A stretch of DNA of 48,952 bases from a virus. How positions within the stretch are numbered: the stretch's first letter is position 1; the number at the start of each line of letters is the position of its first letter. The stretch is taken from IMG/VR virus record IMGVR_UViG_3300025151_000058, positions 1 to 48,952 of that record; one strand, given 5' to 3'. Under the pieces are notes generated by a model, which was not told the DNA's origin, made no database searches, and was given only the letters and a program-made list of their open reading frames with translations. Positions 40,609-48,867 of the stretch are shown here, piece by piece. A program made the position numbers and the translations under genes.

Positions 40609-40899
40609 TCACTTCTTTTTAGCTATGAACGCTGCCGCCCCGAAGTACGCACTGACCACCCCAGCCATGCCTATGTAAAAAAGACTAAAAAGATCCGCCA
40701 AAGCTTTTATCCGAGAGTCCGGAAAGATTGGCAAAAACACCAGCGCTGTAAACACCAGCATGGCAATCAAAGCAATCCACGCCATCTGCCGCTGCGAATC
40801 CTGCTTATCTATGTTGCTGGCAGCGTTAGCCGCGGCAACCTCCTGTTCAGACAGAACACCGTCGCCGTCGGTGTCTATCTTACGCTTCGCGGGTGCCAT
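40609..40899 (-). CDS. Membrane protein with N-terminal EF-hand
   Basis: 96 residues. DTDGDGVLSEQE (9-20) is a canonical 12-residue calcium loop. Two transmembrane segments follow (MAWIALIAMLVFTALVFLPIF and FYIGMAGVVSAYFGAAAFIA), and the protein ends in KKK. It sits next to holin and portal genes. May act as a calcium-sensitive holin or membrane adaptor (inference). Confidence 0.7.
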   Translation of the reverse strand: MAPAKRKIDTDGDGVLSEQEVAAANAASNIDKQDSQRQMAWIALIAMLVFTALVFLPIFPDSRIKALADLFSLFYIGMAGVVSAYFGAAAFIAKKK

Positions 40900-41091
40900 T
40901 TAGCAGGACAGATAGCTGCCGCCTCGCTTCGCTGCGCCCATGCCGCGAACCGTGGCTTTTTTCATGGATGTCGGAACCTTCACGTCCTGACTTTTGCCAT
41001 AAGGAATACGACCCTGACCTTGAATGTCGGCGTACTCTACAGCTTTCGGGGCAGCGCCCGGCTTGTTCGTTACGATTTTTACGGCAGCCAT
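40900..41091 (-). CDS. Small protein after portal
   Basis: 63 residues with basic middle (KSQDVKVPTSMKKATVRGMG) and C-terminal Cys (SYLSC). Coupled to the portal stop by a TAATG overlap. Unknown. Possibly a portal- or DNA-associated peptide. Confidence 0.55.
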   Translation of the reverse strand: MAAVKIVTNKPGAAPKAVEYADIQGQGRIPYGKSQDVKVPTSMKKATVRGMGAAKRGGSYLSC

Positions 41092-43547
41092 TACTGTCTC
41101 CTGTTTTGGCGTTGTTTAAGAATTTCACGTTCCATAGCGGAATTGATTCGAGCCGCAGTCTGCGCTTCTTGGCTCTGAAGCCTCTGGTTGAATTGCTGGT
41201 TCCGCATCTCCATGCCCGCCTGTTCGAGGTCGAGCTTGGCCTTGTCGAGAGCGGCGTCGTTCTGTTCTGATTGAGCCCGAATCTGTAGCTCCTGCTCCTT
41301 GAGTTGAACAAGCGGATCTGGGCCCTGACCTTCGGACGCAACCTGTTGGCTAAGTTGTTTCAACGCCTGCATGCCCTGCGCGATAAGCTGGGCCGTCAAC
41401 GCTTCCACTTGCAGCATTTGTTCTTCGCTCAAGGGTTGACCCTGTTGCGCGTTCACCTGTTGCAGGTACTGCACCATTGCCTGCTCCGACGCCTCTATCT
41501 TCACATGCTCCATGATATGCTTTTGAAGAGTTACTGCGATAGTCGGAGCAGCGGCAACCATCGGTGTCGATCCGAACACCATGTGCGCCATGATATGCGC
41601 CTGATGGTCCTGACCCTCGAACGCTTTGAGAGGCATCATGTCCAGCGAGTTGATGTTTTCTTGCGCCGGGTCTATCGGCATCTGCTCGTCTTCCGGAATG
41701 CGTCTAAGGATCTTATCTGTATCCTTCACGCCAAGCGCGTCGTACATGTCCCGAAGAACTTCGTACATGTTGTGCATTTCGGGAGCGGCCTGAGCAAGCT
41801 GAAGCTTGGTCTGGGCCAAAGCAATACGCTGCGCCTGACTGAACACGTTCGGATCAGATACCGGAAGAACGTCTACGCGCTCATCAAAGTCACTTGCCAT
41901 GATGGTCGAGTCTTCGCCCTCAACCGCAAACGGGTAACGCTGCGGAAGGTAGTCGGACATGACGCGGGCAAGTATCTTGAACTCCTGCCGCATGGCGTAG
42001 TGCAGCCTCTTGTGGACTGCCGACATGACGCGGGAGCCCTGCTCCAAAAGTGCAATGGTTGTTCCGACCGCAGCTTGCTGATTGCCATCACCGACCTTCA
42101 TGTCTGTAATGGTTGCAAACCGACGACCGGCGTCTACGACAAAGCCCAGCAACTGAAACAGTGTTGTGTCTGGTCCCTTGAAGGGCAGCGGCATAAGACT
42201 GTCGGAAAGTCGGCCACCGGGCGCGTCAACGTCACGAAACTCACCGGGCTGGAGCGGGTCGTCATCGTCCCTGATCCTCATACCGCGGGCCTTGAAACCA
42301 GCGGGAAGATTAGAGAGAGTACCAGCATCGATAAGCTGGCGGAGCGCCGCGGTGGCCGTTCTTGACAGTCCCCCTATGGTGTGGATTAAACCAAGACCAT
42401 AGAAGCCGAAGCCGGGAAGAAACTTGTAATGAACGAAGTACTGAATTTTCTGACGGAGTTCGTCGTTCTCACGGTAGTTGCGACGGATGGAGAGGATTTG
42501 ACCATTGTCTATGGAGATCGTGACGACGTAAGGGACTTTAATTCCCGTGGCTTCGCCGTCGTCGTCAAGATCCTCGTAGCCTTCTAGGTCCAGATCAACA
42601 TGACACTCTAGGATGGTGCAGTCGTAATCGTTGTTTGATGGCGACATGCCATCGATACGATTAACCTCGTCCTGTACGCTGTTATCCTCCGGCTGTCCCG
42701 GAATAACTGGAATGTCTCTGTAGAAGCCCGCGACCTGCAACTTACGCAAATCGTTGAGGGGCATCTTTACGACTTGGCTGATGTTGGGACACGTCTGCAA
42801 GTCCGAAGTGTCGTACGGAACAACAAGGTTCTCCGCAGGCACAAAACGGCTTACCGCTCGTCCCAGCATCTCGTCGTAATAAACTTTCTTGAACGTCGAT
42901 CCAGCCAGCGGCAGATAGAACAGCATCTGGTCTAGTTCCGGCGTGTACTCCTCCATCACGTTCGTGATGTAGTAATTCATAAACTGCTCGACACGATGCG
43001 CCTGACGCACCGTCTCGCCGCTCTCTCGTCCTACGACTGCGGACCGGACCGGTCCCCTTGCCGGGAGAAGCTCGTTAAAAGCTTGCGCCTGAAACTGTGT
43101 AGCCGCCTCCGCCAGTAACGGGTGCGTAACCCCGGTCGCACCGCGAAACGGCTGGGTTCGCTCCTCATATGAGAACCCCAGAAGTTCCAAACCATCAGCA
43201 TAAGCATCTTCCCACTCCTGCCTACCGGCGCGGTTGCCTTCGTACTCGTCAAGCAGATTTCCGGACAACGCGCCAAGCTCTGAGTCCGACATGCCTTCGG
43301 CAAGATTGCCATAGAAGTCACCCAAGTCCATCTTGTCGTCCTGCGGGTCGAAGTCTACGACGGTGTTTTCGCCCTCTTCGTAGATTTCAATGTCCTCGGG
43401 TATCTCTTCCGAAACCATCTCCATCACGTCGTTGTCCATCGAACCCGGAAGCTCGACTTCTATCTCGGCGGCGAGGTCTTCTTCGTCTAGTTGCGACGGA
43501 ACATTGGTGTCCATAAGACCGGCCACGGGCCGCGGTTCTCTTGCCAT
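41091..43547 (-). CDS. Portal protein
   Basis: 818 residues. Acidic N-terminal 90 residues, then RQEWEDAYADGLELLGFSYEERTQPF and GVTHPLLAEAATQFQAQAFNELLP, a standard podoviral portal start. Crown-forming helices at the C-terminus are rich in Gln and Glu (LQQVNAQQGQPLSEEQMLQ; a long coiled coil to the end). The portal is the dodecameric DNA channel and motor dock. A 70-base gap upstream contains an imperfect inverted repeat (GTGTT...AACAC). Confidence 0.85.
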   Translation of the reverse strand: MAREPRPVAGLMDTNVPSQLDEEDLAAEIEVELPGSMDNDVMEMVSEEIPEDIEIYEEGENTVVDFDPQDDKMDLGDFYGNLAEGMSDSELGALSGNLLDEYEGNRAGRQEWEDAYADGLELLGFSYEERTQPFRGATGVTHPLLAEAATQFQAQAFNELLPARGPVRSAVVGRESGETVRQAHRVEQFMNYYITNVMEEYTPELDQMLFYLPLAGSTFKKVYYDEMLGRAVSRFVPAENLVVPYDTSDLQTCPNISQVVKMPLNDLRKLQVAGFYRDIPVIPGQPEDNSVQDEVNRIDGMSPSNNDYDCTILECHVDLDLEGYEDLDDDGEATGIKVPYVVTISIDNGQILSIRRNYRENDELRQKIQYFVHYKFLPGFGFYGLGLIHTIGGLSRTATAALRQLIDAGTLSNLPAGFKARGMRIRDDDDPLQPGEFRDVDAPGGRLSDSLMPLPFKGPDTTLFQLLGFVVDAGRRFATITDMKVGDGNQQAAVGTTIALLEQGSRVMSAVHKRLHYAMRQEFKILARVMSDYLPQRYPFAVEGEDSTIMASDFDERVDVLPVSDPNVFSQAQRIALAQTKLQLAQAAPEMHNMYEVLRDMYDALGVKDTDKILRRIPEDEQMPIDPAQENINSLDMMPLKAFEGQDHQAHIMAHMVFGSTPMVAAAPTIAVTLQKHIMEHVKIEASEQAMVQYLQQVNAQQGQPLSEEQMLQVEALTAQLIAQGMQALKQLSQQVASEGQGPDPLVQLKEQELQIRAQSEQNDAALDKAKLDLEQAGMEMRNQQFNQRLQSQEAQTAARINSAMEREILKQRQNRRQ

Positions 43548-43617
43548 GCTTCACGTACCTTTTGTAATTGCTTAATACTAGACGTGTTTTGTTAAAATAA
43601 CACCCTTTTTCGGGGCC

Positions 43618-44163
43618 CTACTTTTTCAAGAGCGGATTGTCAAGCGCTTGTTGTAGCACTTTTCTGATTCGACTTTCCAGTGCGTCAAGTTTCGTGTCAA
43701 TCGAACTGATCTTCGTGTCAAACCTTTCCTGCGCCGAAGCTATTATGTCACGGATTGTCTTTTCCGACTGACGCAAGGCTTTTCGCGTCTCTTGGTCCAA
43801 GGATCTGGACCGCTTGTCAACGTCGGACATGCTGGTGTGCAGTTCAGAAGCCTCGGTCCGGGTGTCAACCCGAACATCTCGCACAATCTCGTGCATTTCG
43901 TTGACGCGTTCCTTGAGAGCGGCCATTTCGTCTCGAAACAGTACTATTTCGTCGTTTATTTTGGTCTCAATCACCAAAAGCCGTTTATCAAAGCCAGAAA
44001 GGTCAGGTGCCTTGTACTTTTGTATCTGGGCTTTCATGTCCTCATAGTCTTTGTAGACCTCAAAAGCCCCGTATAAGCCGCCGATTAGCGTCGAAAGCCC
44101 CAAAGCCACGGCTACCATGCGCCCACCGCGGAATTTCACGCCTGCAAACTCTACTTCTGCCAT
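43618..44163 (-). CDS. Membrane-anchored coiled-coil protein
   Basis: 181 residues: an N-terminal transmembrane segment (MVAVALGLSTLIGGLYGAFEVY, about 15-36), then long heptad-like helices (LVIETKINDEIVLFRDEMAALKERVNE; ...IRDIIASAQERFDTKISSIDTKLDALESRIRKVL). A type II or III membrane-tethered rod. Could be part of lysis or of virion-membrane interaction. No recognised family. Confidence 0.6.
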   Translation of the reverse strand: MAEVEFAGVKFRGGRMVAVALGLSTLIGGLYGAFEVYKDYEDMKAQIQKYKAPDLSGFDKRLLVIETKINDEIVLFRDEMAALKERVNEMHEIVRDVRVDTRTEASELHTSMSDVDKRSRSLDQETRKALRQSEKTIRDIIASAQERFDTKISSIDTKLDALESRIRKVLQQALDNPLLKK

Positions 44164-45452
44164 TATTTACTCCACTGAAGCCGCACGAGAGCCTCGTGGG
44201 CCGCGTTAGATGCGCCAAAAACAACGTAGTCCTGCGCCGGATTGGACATCGGTGGCCCGTCCGGCACGGTTGCGCCCGTAAAAAACCCCTGAGTGTCGGG
44301 TATTTGAGCCCCTGTTATTAGTTTTGGCGAAATCATCCCCATCGCGACGATTGTGGTTGTTTGAGATGCAGCCGAATATCGTTGAGACGGCGCTATTTTT
44401 GCGACCGCTTTCTCCGCAGCCTCCTTCCGACGTTCTTGCTGCGTCTCTGGCTCGGCCTGTTCCTGCTCTTCGGGTTCCGGTTCCGGCTCTTGCTCCGGTT
44501 CTGGCTGAGATTCCGGTTCTGGCTCCTGAGTTTCAGGTTCAACCGGCTCCGGCTGGTCCTGCTCTTCGGATTCCTCCGGCTCTTGCTCTTGTGGTTCAGG
44601 CTCCGGTTCGGGTTCGGGCTCCATTTCAGCCTCAATTCGTGCCTCGGCCATCTGCTCCTCTTGCTGTTCCGGTTCAGGCGCGGAATCAACCGGCGCTATT
44701 TCGACAGGTTCGATGGCCTCAACCACTGGCTCAGGAGCAGAAGGGCCGAGGTCCGCGGCAACCGGTTCGGGTGCCACGTCTAATTCTATCTGCGGTATGT
44801 CTTCCACGAGTTCCGGTGGAGGCTCCGCGGCCAACGCATCGTTGAACGCTATCTGGTCCAGTATCTGTTGCTCGACCACCGTCTGAAACAGGAGACTGAC
44901 GCTCGGATCCGAAAACTTCGGACCAAACGCGCCGCTGTGAAAGCCAGCGTCGATTCCAAAAAGTTCCAACTGACCAGTCAGCGACGTGTAGTCGTTCTCC
45001 AGTATCTGGTCAGAAAACGTAAACTCCCGCGTTCCGCTAAAGTCCAGTTCGACCTGATGCTCAAACTTCTCGACAATGGAGCTACTCTCCAGAAAAGAAA
45101 GGGTTACCCTGAAGATGTCGCGGCAGTCGCTCCGCTGCGTCAGGCTTGTGCAAGTAGAGAGCGTTGCGTTTGACGGGTGGGATGTCACGTCAATCGACGT
45201 GTTCGCCGTAAACCCCGCCTGTACCTCTGCTTCGGTCAGCGGCACATCAAAGTTGCTGGTGTACGTCGTCCCACCGTTCGACGCATTGCCCGTGCAAAAC
45301 TCGCCAGTGCCGCAGCCTCGCTGGCTGGCCGTAGCTGTCCCACCCGTCACCGTAAACTCCGACATAGACGGCACCAGATTGCCTGTCGTTTCCTGACAAA
45401 AAGCGGGAGACGAAAGCGCACCGAGGGCAATCATTGCGGCAAGCCAGCGCAT
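44163..45452 (-). CDS. Exported protein with long Glu-Pro tract
   Basis: 429 residues. Signal peptide MRWLAAMIALGALSSPAFC. The N-terminal domain has Cys-containing beta structure (RGCGTGEFC; STCTSLTQRSDC). Residues about 240-345 are almost only E, P and Q (EPEPEPEPEPQEQEPEE...), similar to the periplasm-spanning arms of TonB. A C-terminal domain of about 80 residues follows. Role unknown. The arm could bridge periplasm or cell wall. Confidence 0.6.
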   Translation of the reverse strand: MRWLAAMIALGALSSPAFCQETTGNLVPSMSEFTVTGGTATASQRGCGTGEFCTGNASNGGTTYTSNFDVPLTEAEVQAGFTANTSIDVTSHPSNATLSTCTSLTQRSDCRDIFRVTLSFLESSSIVEKFEHQVELDFSGTREFTFSDQILENDYTSLTGQLELFGIDAGFHSGAFGPKFSDPSVSLLFQTVVEQQILDQIAFNDALAAEPPPELVEDIPQIELDVAPEPVAADLGPSAPEPVVEAIEPVEIAPVDSAPEPEQQEEQMAEARIEAEMEPEPEPEPEPQEQEPEESEEQDQPEPVEPETQEPEPESQPEPEQEPEPEPEEQEQAEPETQQERRKEAAEKAVAKIAPSQRYSAASQTTTIVAMGMISPKLITGAQIPDTQGFFTGATVPDGPPMSNPAQDYVVFGASNAAHEALVRLQWSK

Positions 45453-45988
45453 CAGTCCGAGTATTCTTCGAAGTCGTCGTTCTCTTCGACAACAGGGGCG
45501 GTCTTCTTAACCGACAATGCCGCAGCCTGCTTTGCCGCGACACGAATGAGCGAACCTTCCGGGGACTGCTCCGGGTTTTCGAGCCACGCTTCCTTGGCAG
45601 CGTCACCAATCTTGCCCATGTAAGGACACGGCGTCCCGGCCATCCACAAACCGTCAAACACCCGCACTTCCTGACACAAAATAGAAATGCCTGCCACCTT
45701 CAGCCCCATTCCAAAAACGCTACGCGCAAGCTTGATACGCTCACAGTTCAGATCGCGGACCGTGGTTCCACCAGAAAAGCCAACGAAACCTGTCTGAACG
45801 GCACCGCTCTGTCCTGTCTGGCACACGTCGGAATTGTTCACAACAATGGAAGGGCTCGACGCGGTAGGCGGCGTCTTGTCAATAACTGTCGAGCTACTGA
45901 CCGTGGCGCTCGTTACAGTGTCCGTGGCCCACGCGCCGGGAGAAAGAACAACCAGTAGCGCAGTCAGAACGAGCCCGCGCCGAAACAT
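45452..45988 (-). CDS. Exported Cys-containing protein
   Basis: 178 residues. Signal peptide MFRRGLVLTALLVVLSPGAWA, then a Ser/Thr/Val-rich mature part with four Cys (DVCQTG; LNCERIK; ILCQEV; TPCPYMG) suitable for two disulphides, and an acidic C-terminus. It lies directly before the EP-tract protein, suggesting that both work in the periplasm together. Confidence 0.6.
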   Translation of the reverse strand: MFRRGLVLTALLVVLSPGAWATDTVTSATVSSSTVIDKTPPTASSPSIVVNNSDVCQTGQSGAVQTGFVGFSGGTTVRDLNCERIKLARSVFGMGLKVAGISILCQEVRVFDGLWMAGTPCPYMGKIGDAAKEAWLENPEQSPEGSLIRVAAKQAAALSVKKTAPVVEENDDFEEYSD

Positions 45989-46540
45989 CTAACCCTGCTT
46001 CATCACGGACTGCATAAATACGCCAAGTCCGTTTGATGGAGATGAAATCTCGTTCGTAGGTCCGCGGGCCATGATCCGGTTTACCTGCGCCATGACCTTC
46101 GGGTCAGCCCGCTGCATCAGTGAAGAAAAGTCACCGGGTATGCCCGCCTGTTTCAAGAGCCGTGATCCGAGGGCCGCGGACCGTGGGTCTACGTACGGGA
46201 CGACTTTGCTGATTGTTACGCTTTCTCCGATACCTACACCACCGCCATCGGCATACCCCAGCCCCTCTTCAGACGGGGCCCCTGCGCCCAAGTCAACCTT
46301 TGACTCCTTTTCCTCGGGAAAATCCAGAGCAGATTTAGTTTGAACCGTGCCTCCTCCATAAGTCAGCGCTTTGGGGTTTCCGAGTTGATTTAGTAAGTCA
46401 AATCTTTCAGGGACAGGATCGGGATACCTTGTTCCAAACAGTCGCAGCAAGGCAGTGAAGGGACCGAATCGTTCAAACCCCTGTCCTATACCGGTTCTGT
46501 CTTCGTAGGGCAGGCTGCTTACTCTGGGTTCGTTTGGCAT
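45989..46540 (-). CDS. Structural-type protein after terminase
   Basis: 183 residues, with GLGYADGGGVGIGESVTI (an ADGG box as in other virion proteins here) and a C-terminal helical part. Not a recognised small terminase. Position immediately after terL would allow a head-completion or assembly role. Confidence 0.5.
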   Translation of the reverse strand: MPNEPRVSSLPYEDRTGIGQGFERFGPFTALLRLFGTRYPDPVPERFDLLNQLGNPKALTYGGGTVQTKSALDFPEEKESKVDLGAGAPSEEGLGYADGGGVGIGESVTISKVVPYVDPRSAALGSRLLKQAGIPGDFSSLMQRADPKVMAQVNRIMARGPTNEISSPSNGLGVFMQSVMKQG

Positions 46541-46550
46541 TTATTTACCT

Positions 46551-48011
46551 TTAGTAATACGCGTGGACACGTTGACCGGTTTCGGTGTCTTCCCAGTCGT
46601 CCGACGGCAACTGAATAAAGTTGCCCTGACGGTAACGCATCAACGCCTGTGTCATGCTATCAACCAAGTCATCATATTCGCCGTTAGGAAAAGCTGCAAC
46701 TTCTTCTATCATCTCGTCCGCGAACAACTCGTCGGGGGCCCACACCATTCCGGCCTCAAAAAGCGGCGACACGGAATGCACCCGCGTTACCTTGTCCGAT
46801 CCTTTCGACGGCGTGTAGTTGACAACAGGAATACCGATCTGACGTAGCTCGTGTGTCAGCGGCATACCGCTCGCCTTCGCCTCGACAATTACCGTATCCG
46901 GTTCCCAGTAGTTGTACTGGTCGTACGCCTGCTCCTTCAGTTCAGGAAAATCCCACCGACCCTTCTTACTGTCCAACAGGATAAGGTTCGGGGGGCCCCC
47001 TTCCTCCGGATAAAAAACACCCCACGTCGTTATCGCAGAGTAGTCCGCCGTCTCGCGTTTACTGAACGCCGTGTCATAACTCTGGATGACGTACTGCAAC
47101 TGGGGCACCACGTCTTTCTCCCACCGCTTCCACCACTCACGCGGAATAATCGCATTCTCTTCGCCCGTCGGGTTTTGCTGATACTGGGCATTCCACTTCG
47201 ACGGCGGGATAGATGCGCGGACCGCGGTCAGATCCTCAAGCGACCAGTACTGAGGCCAGCACGGTTCGCCGTTCTCGAATATCGCAGGTAGCTCCACAAC
47301 CTCCCACTGGTCAGCCAACGGATCTTTAGCCATGGACCGAAGTAACTGCCCGGTCATGTCCTTCTCCGACCACCGGGTCTGGACCAGCACAATCGACCCG
47401 CCCGGCTGGAGCCTCTGTCGGGGGCCCCCGGTGTACCACTCCCACGCATCGTCAAAACCACTGTTCGACATCGCCGTCTGTTCCGAGTGCGGGTCGTCAA
47501 TGACCACGAGATCGCCGCCACGTCCGGCCAAGTTCGATCCAACACCAACGGCGTAGTACATGCCGCCACGGTTCGTGTCCCAGCGACCCGACGCTTTACT
47601 GTCCGCAGCCAACGCGACCTCGGGAAAAACCTCCTTGTACTCGTCCGTCTCAATAAGGTTCTTGACCTTACGACCGAAGTTCACGGCAAGCTCTGTCGTA
47701 TGCGTCGCTTGAATGATCTTCATCCGCGGATCACGTCCCATCATCCACGCAGGGAACAAATAACTTGCGAACTCAGACTTCGTGTGACGCGGGGCCATGT
47801 TAATTATTAAACGCTTCAACTCGCCCGTTGCTACACGCTCAAACTTCTCTGCAATAATCTTGTGATGTCGCCCCGCAATGAAGTCGGGCCACATTGCTCG
47901 GACAAAAGTCAAAAAATCATTTTGACATTTTTCGTGCTTCTCAAGCTGCGCTAAACGCAGTTCAAGCTTCAGTCTTTTTGCTTCTGCTTCGGGCGTCATT
48001 TGGTTAGGCAT
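46551..48011 (-). CDS. terL: Large terminase subunit
   Basis: 486 residues. ATPase domain with APRHTKS (73-79, Walker A-like), LVVIDDPHS (Walker B plus catalytic acid) and VLVQTRWSEKD (coupling motif). RNase-H-like nuclease domain with SYDTAFSKRETADYSAITTWGV, VIVEAKASG and a final acidic motif near DDLVDSMTQALMRY. It drives DNA into the prohead and cuts the genome. Its 5' leader carries a promoter and a perfect parS-like site. No small subunit is recognised near it. Confidence 0.95.
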   Translation of the reverse strand: MPNQMTPEAEAKRLKLELRLAQLEKHEKCQNDFLTFVRAMWPDFIAGRHHKIIAEKFERVATGELKRLIINMAPRHTKSEFASYLFPAWMMGRDPRMKIIQATHTTELAVNFGRKVKNLIETDEYKEVFPEVALAADSKASGRWDTNRGGMYYAVGVGSNLAGRGGDLVVIDDPHSEQTAMSNSGFDDAWEWYTGGPRQRLQPGGSIVLVQTRWSEKDMTGQLLRSMAKDPLADQWEVVELPAIFENGEPCWPQYWSLEDLTAVRASIPPSKWNAQYQQNPTGEENAIIPREWWKRWEKDVVPQLQYVIQSYDTAFSKRETADYSAITTWGVFYPEEGGPPNLILLDSKKGRWDFPELKEQAYDQYNYWEPDTVIVEAKASGMPLTHELRQIGIPVVNYTPSKGSDKVTRVHSVSPLFEAGMVWAPDELFADEMIEEVAAFPNGEYDDLVDSMTQALMRYRQGNFIQLPSDDWEDTETGQRVHAYY

Positions 48012-48030
48012 CTTACGGGGCCCCTAGAGA

Positions 48031-48046
48031 TGTTTCACGTGAAACA
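48031..48046. promoter_or_regulatory. Perfect parS (ParB-binding) 16-mer
   Basis: TGTTTCACGTGAAACA is a perfect palindrome identical to the bacterial chromosomal parS consensus bound by ParB/Spo0J. An exact 16-mer would be expected about 1e-5 times by chance in a sequence of this length at equal base frequencies. It lies 19 bases before the terL start codon and just after the predicted -10 box (48075-48080). No parA or parB gene is present in the window, so host ParB would be the binder. Confidence 0.85.
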
Positions 48047-48074
48047 TATGGGATGGTTCTTATCCAATCAAGTC

Positions 48075-48103
48075 ATATCAAAATATCACATATCGTATGT
48101 CAA
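48075..48103 (-). promoter_or_regulatory. terL/late promoter
   Basis: Perfect TTGACA (48098-48103), 17 bases, TGATAT (48075-48080, three of six matches) on the minus strand. The surroundings are AT-rich, in contrast to the GC-rich DNA to the right. Predicted start near 48068, leaving a leader of about 57 bases containing parS. Confidence 0.6.
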
Positions 48104-48502
48104 AAACATGGTCTTACACCCGTGTCCCCCGGCGGCGCGGGCCGCGCTGGACGGGCGGCGGGCCGGGTGCCGAGACCGGCGGCGGATGACCCGATGCCAG
48201 CGGGCCCCGGCGCTTTTTCCGGCGTCCTATCTCGCATGTGCGAACGCGCTGGACCCTGCGGAAATATGGGATTTATCGCTGCCCAGGTCGCGGCGCTGCA
48301 CAACGGCCCGCGTTCGGCGGTGCAATATGCGGGAAATCCCGTCGCCGCTGGCCGGGGCGGCGGGCGTCGCCAGCGGGCCGGGTGCCGGGTGCCGGGTGCC
48401 GGGATCCGCGGCGGCGGGATCGCGGCCCACGGTCCGCGCTGGGCGCTTCCCGGTACGTTTCAGGCAGGGCGCGGGCGGCGGGCCGGGGCAAGCTTAACGC
48501 AC
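48104..48502. other. GC-rich stretch without convincing genes
   Basis: About 400 bases of very high GC with short repeats (for example GGGCGGCGGGCCGGG near both 48151 and 48471). Long open frames exist on both strands, but they overlap each other without ribosome sites and look like a by-product of base composition. No tRNA or clear RNA structure was recognised. Confidence 0.6.
48377..48404. repeat. Four tandem 7-base units
   Basis: Three consecutive GCCGGGT units, then a fourth ending GCCGGGA, within the GC-rich stretch. Short, slippage-prone. No coding context. Confidence 0.85.
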
Positions 48503-48531
48503 AAAAAAACCCCGGGGCGTTACCCCCGGGG
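48503..48531 (-). terminator. Intrinsic terminator of the right-edge operon
   Basis: Two CCCCGGGG arms (48510-48517 and 48524-48531) around a six-base loop, followed on the minus strand by seven T (48503-48509). It lies 25 bases after the stop of the 31-residue membrane peptide and isolates those genes from terL. Confidence 0.85.
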
Positions 48532-48555
48532 CGTCGTGTGCGGCGCTGGGCCGCT

Positions 48556-48651
48556 TTATTCGTCAGGCAGGTGCCGAACGATTTTCCACCAGAACAGCGT
48601 GAAGGCGAGCGTGAGACCAATCACGGTCGGCGGGTAGTACAGCCAATCCAT
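48556..48651 (-). CDS. 31-residue membrane peptide
   Basis: Reads MDWLYYPPTVIGLTLAFTLF followed by WWKIVRHLPDE, a single transmembrane segment with a charged end. The GGGGGG tract upstream can serve as ribosome site, and the start lies one base from the previous stop. Placed between the 70-residue zinc protein and a terminator, so it is probably a real last gene. Function unknown. Confidence 0.6.
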   Translation of the reverse strand: MDWLYYPPTVIGLTLAFTLFWWKIVRHLPDE

Positions 48652-48652
48652 T

Positions 48653-48865
48653 TTAGAATTCCCCCCAACCGGCGGACCGTGCCCACGCGTTATCGGCGGC
48701 GGTCAACCGGGCGCGGCGCTCGAGGTCGGCCCGGGCTCGAGGGTCGGCGGCGCAATCGTCGCAAACGGCCTCTTTGCCGTGTACGTCGGTATTGCCGCAT
48801 TTGGTTTGGACCTCGCGCACGTCGTACCCGCGCGGCACCCAGTAGCTCACAAGATTGTCGCACAT
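48653..48865 (-). CDS. Small Cys-rich phage protein
   Basis: 70 residues: MCDNLVSYWVPRGYDVREV, then KCGNTDVHGKEAVCDDC (Cys 23, His 29, Cys 35 and 38, a likely zinc site), and LTAADNAWARSAGWGEF at the C-terminus. I recall this N-C layout from small phage proteins, which supports a viral origin of the GC-rich end. Role unknown. Confidence 0.65.
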   Translation of the reverse strand: MCDNLVSYWVPRGYDVREVQTKCGNTDVHGKEAVCDDCAADPRARADLERRARLTAADNAWARSAGWGEF

Positions 48866-48867
48866 TA

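Noticed and set aside
41304-42365. Long plus-strand open frame (353 codons) opposite the portal gene
   Set aside because: It is fully antisense to a strongly supported portal, and its product is rich in Leu, Arg and His without domains. It is a mirror of codon bias.
43548-43617. Promoter before the portal gene
   Set aside because: AT-rich with TATTAA and an imperfect inverted repeat, but no -35 box at proper spacing could be defined.
48053-48637. Several long open frames in the GC-rich right end, both strands
   Set aside because: They overlap each other, are Arg/Gly/Pro/Ala-rich, lack ribosome sites, and cross a strong terminator. High GC suppresses stop codons.
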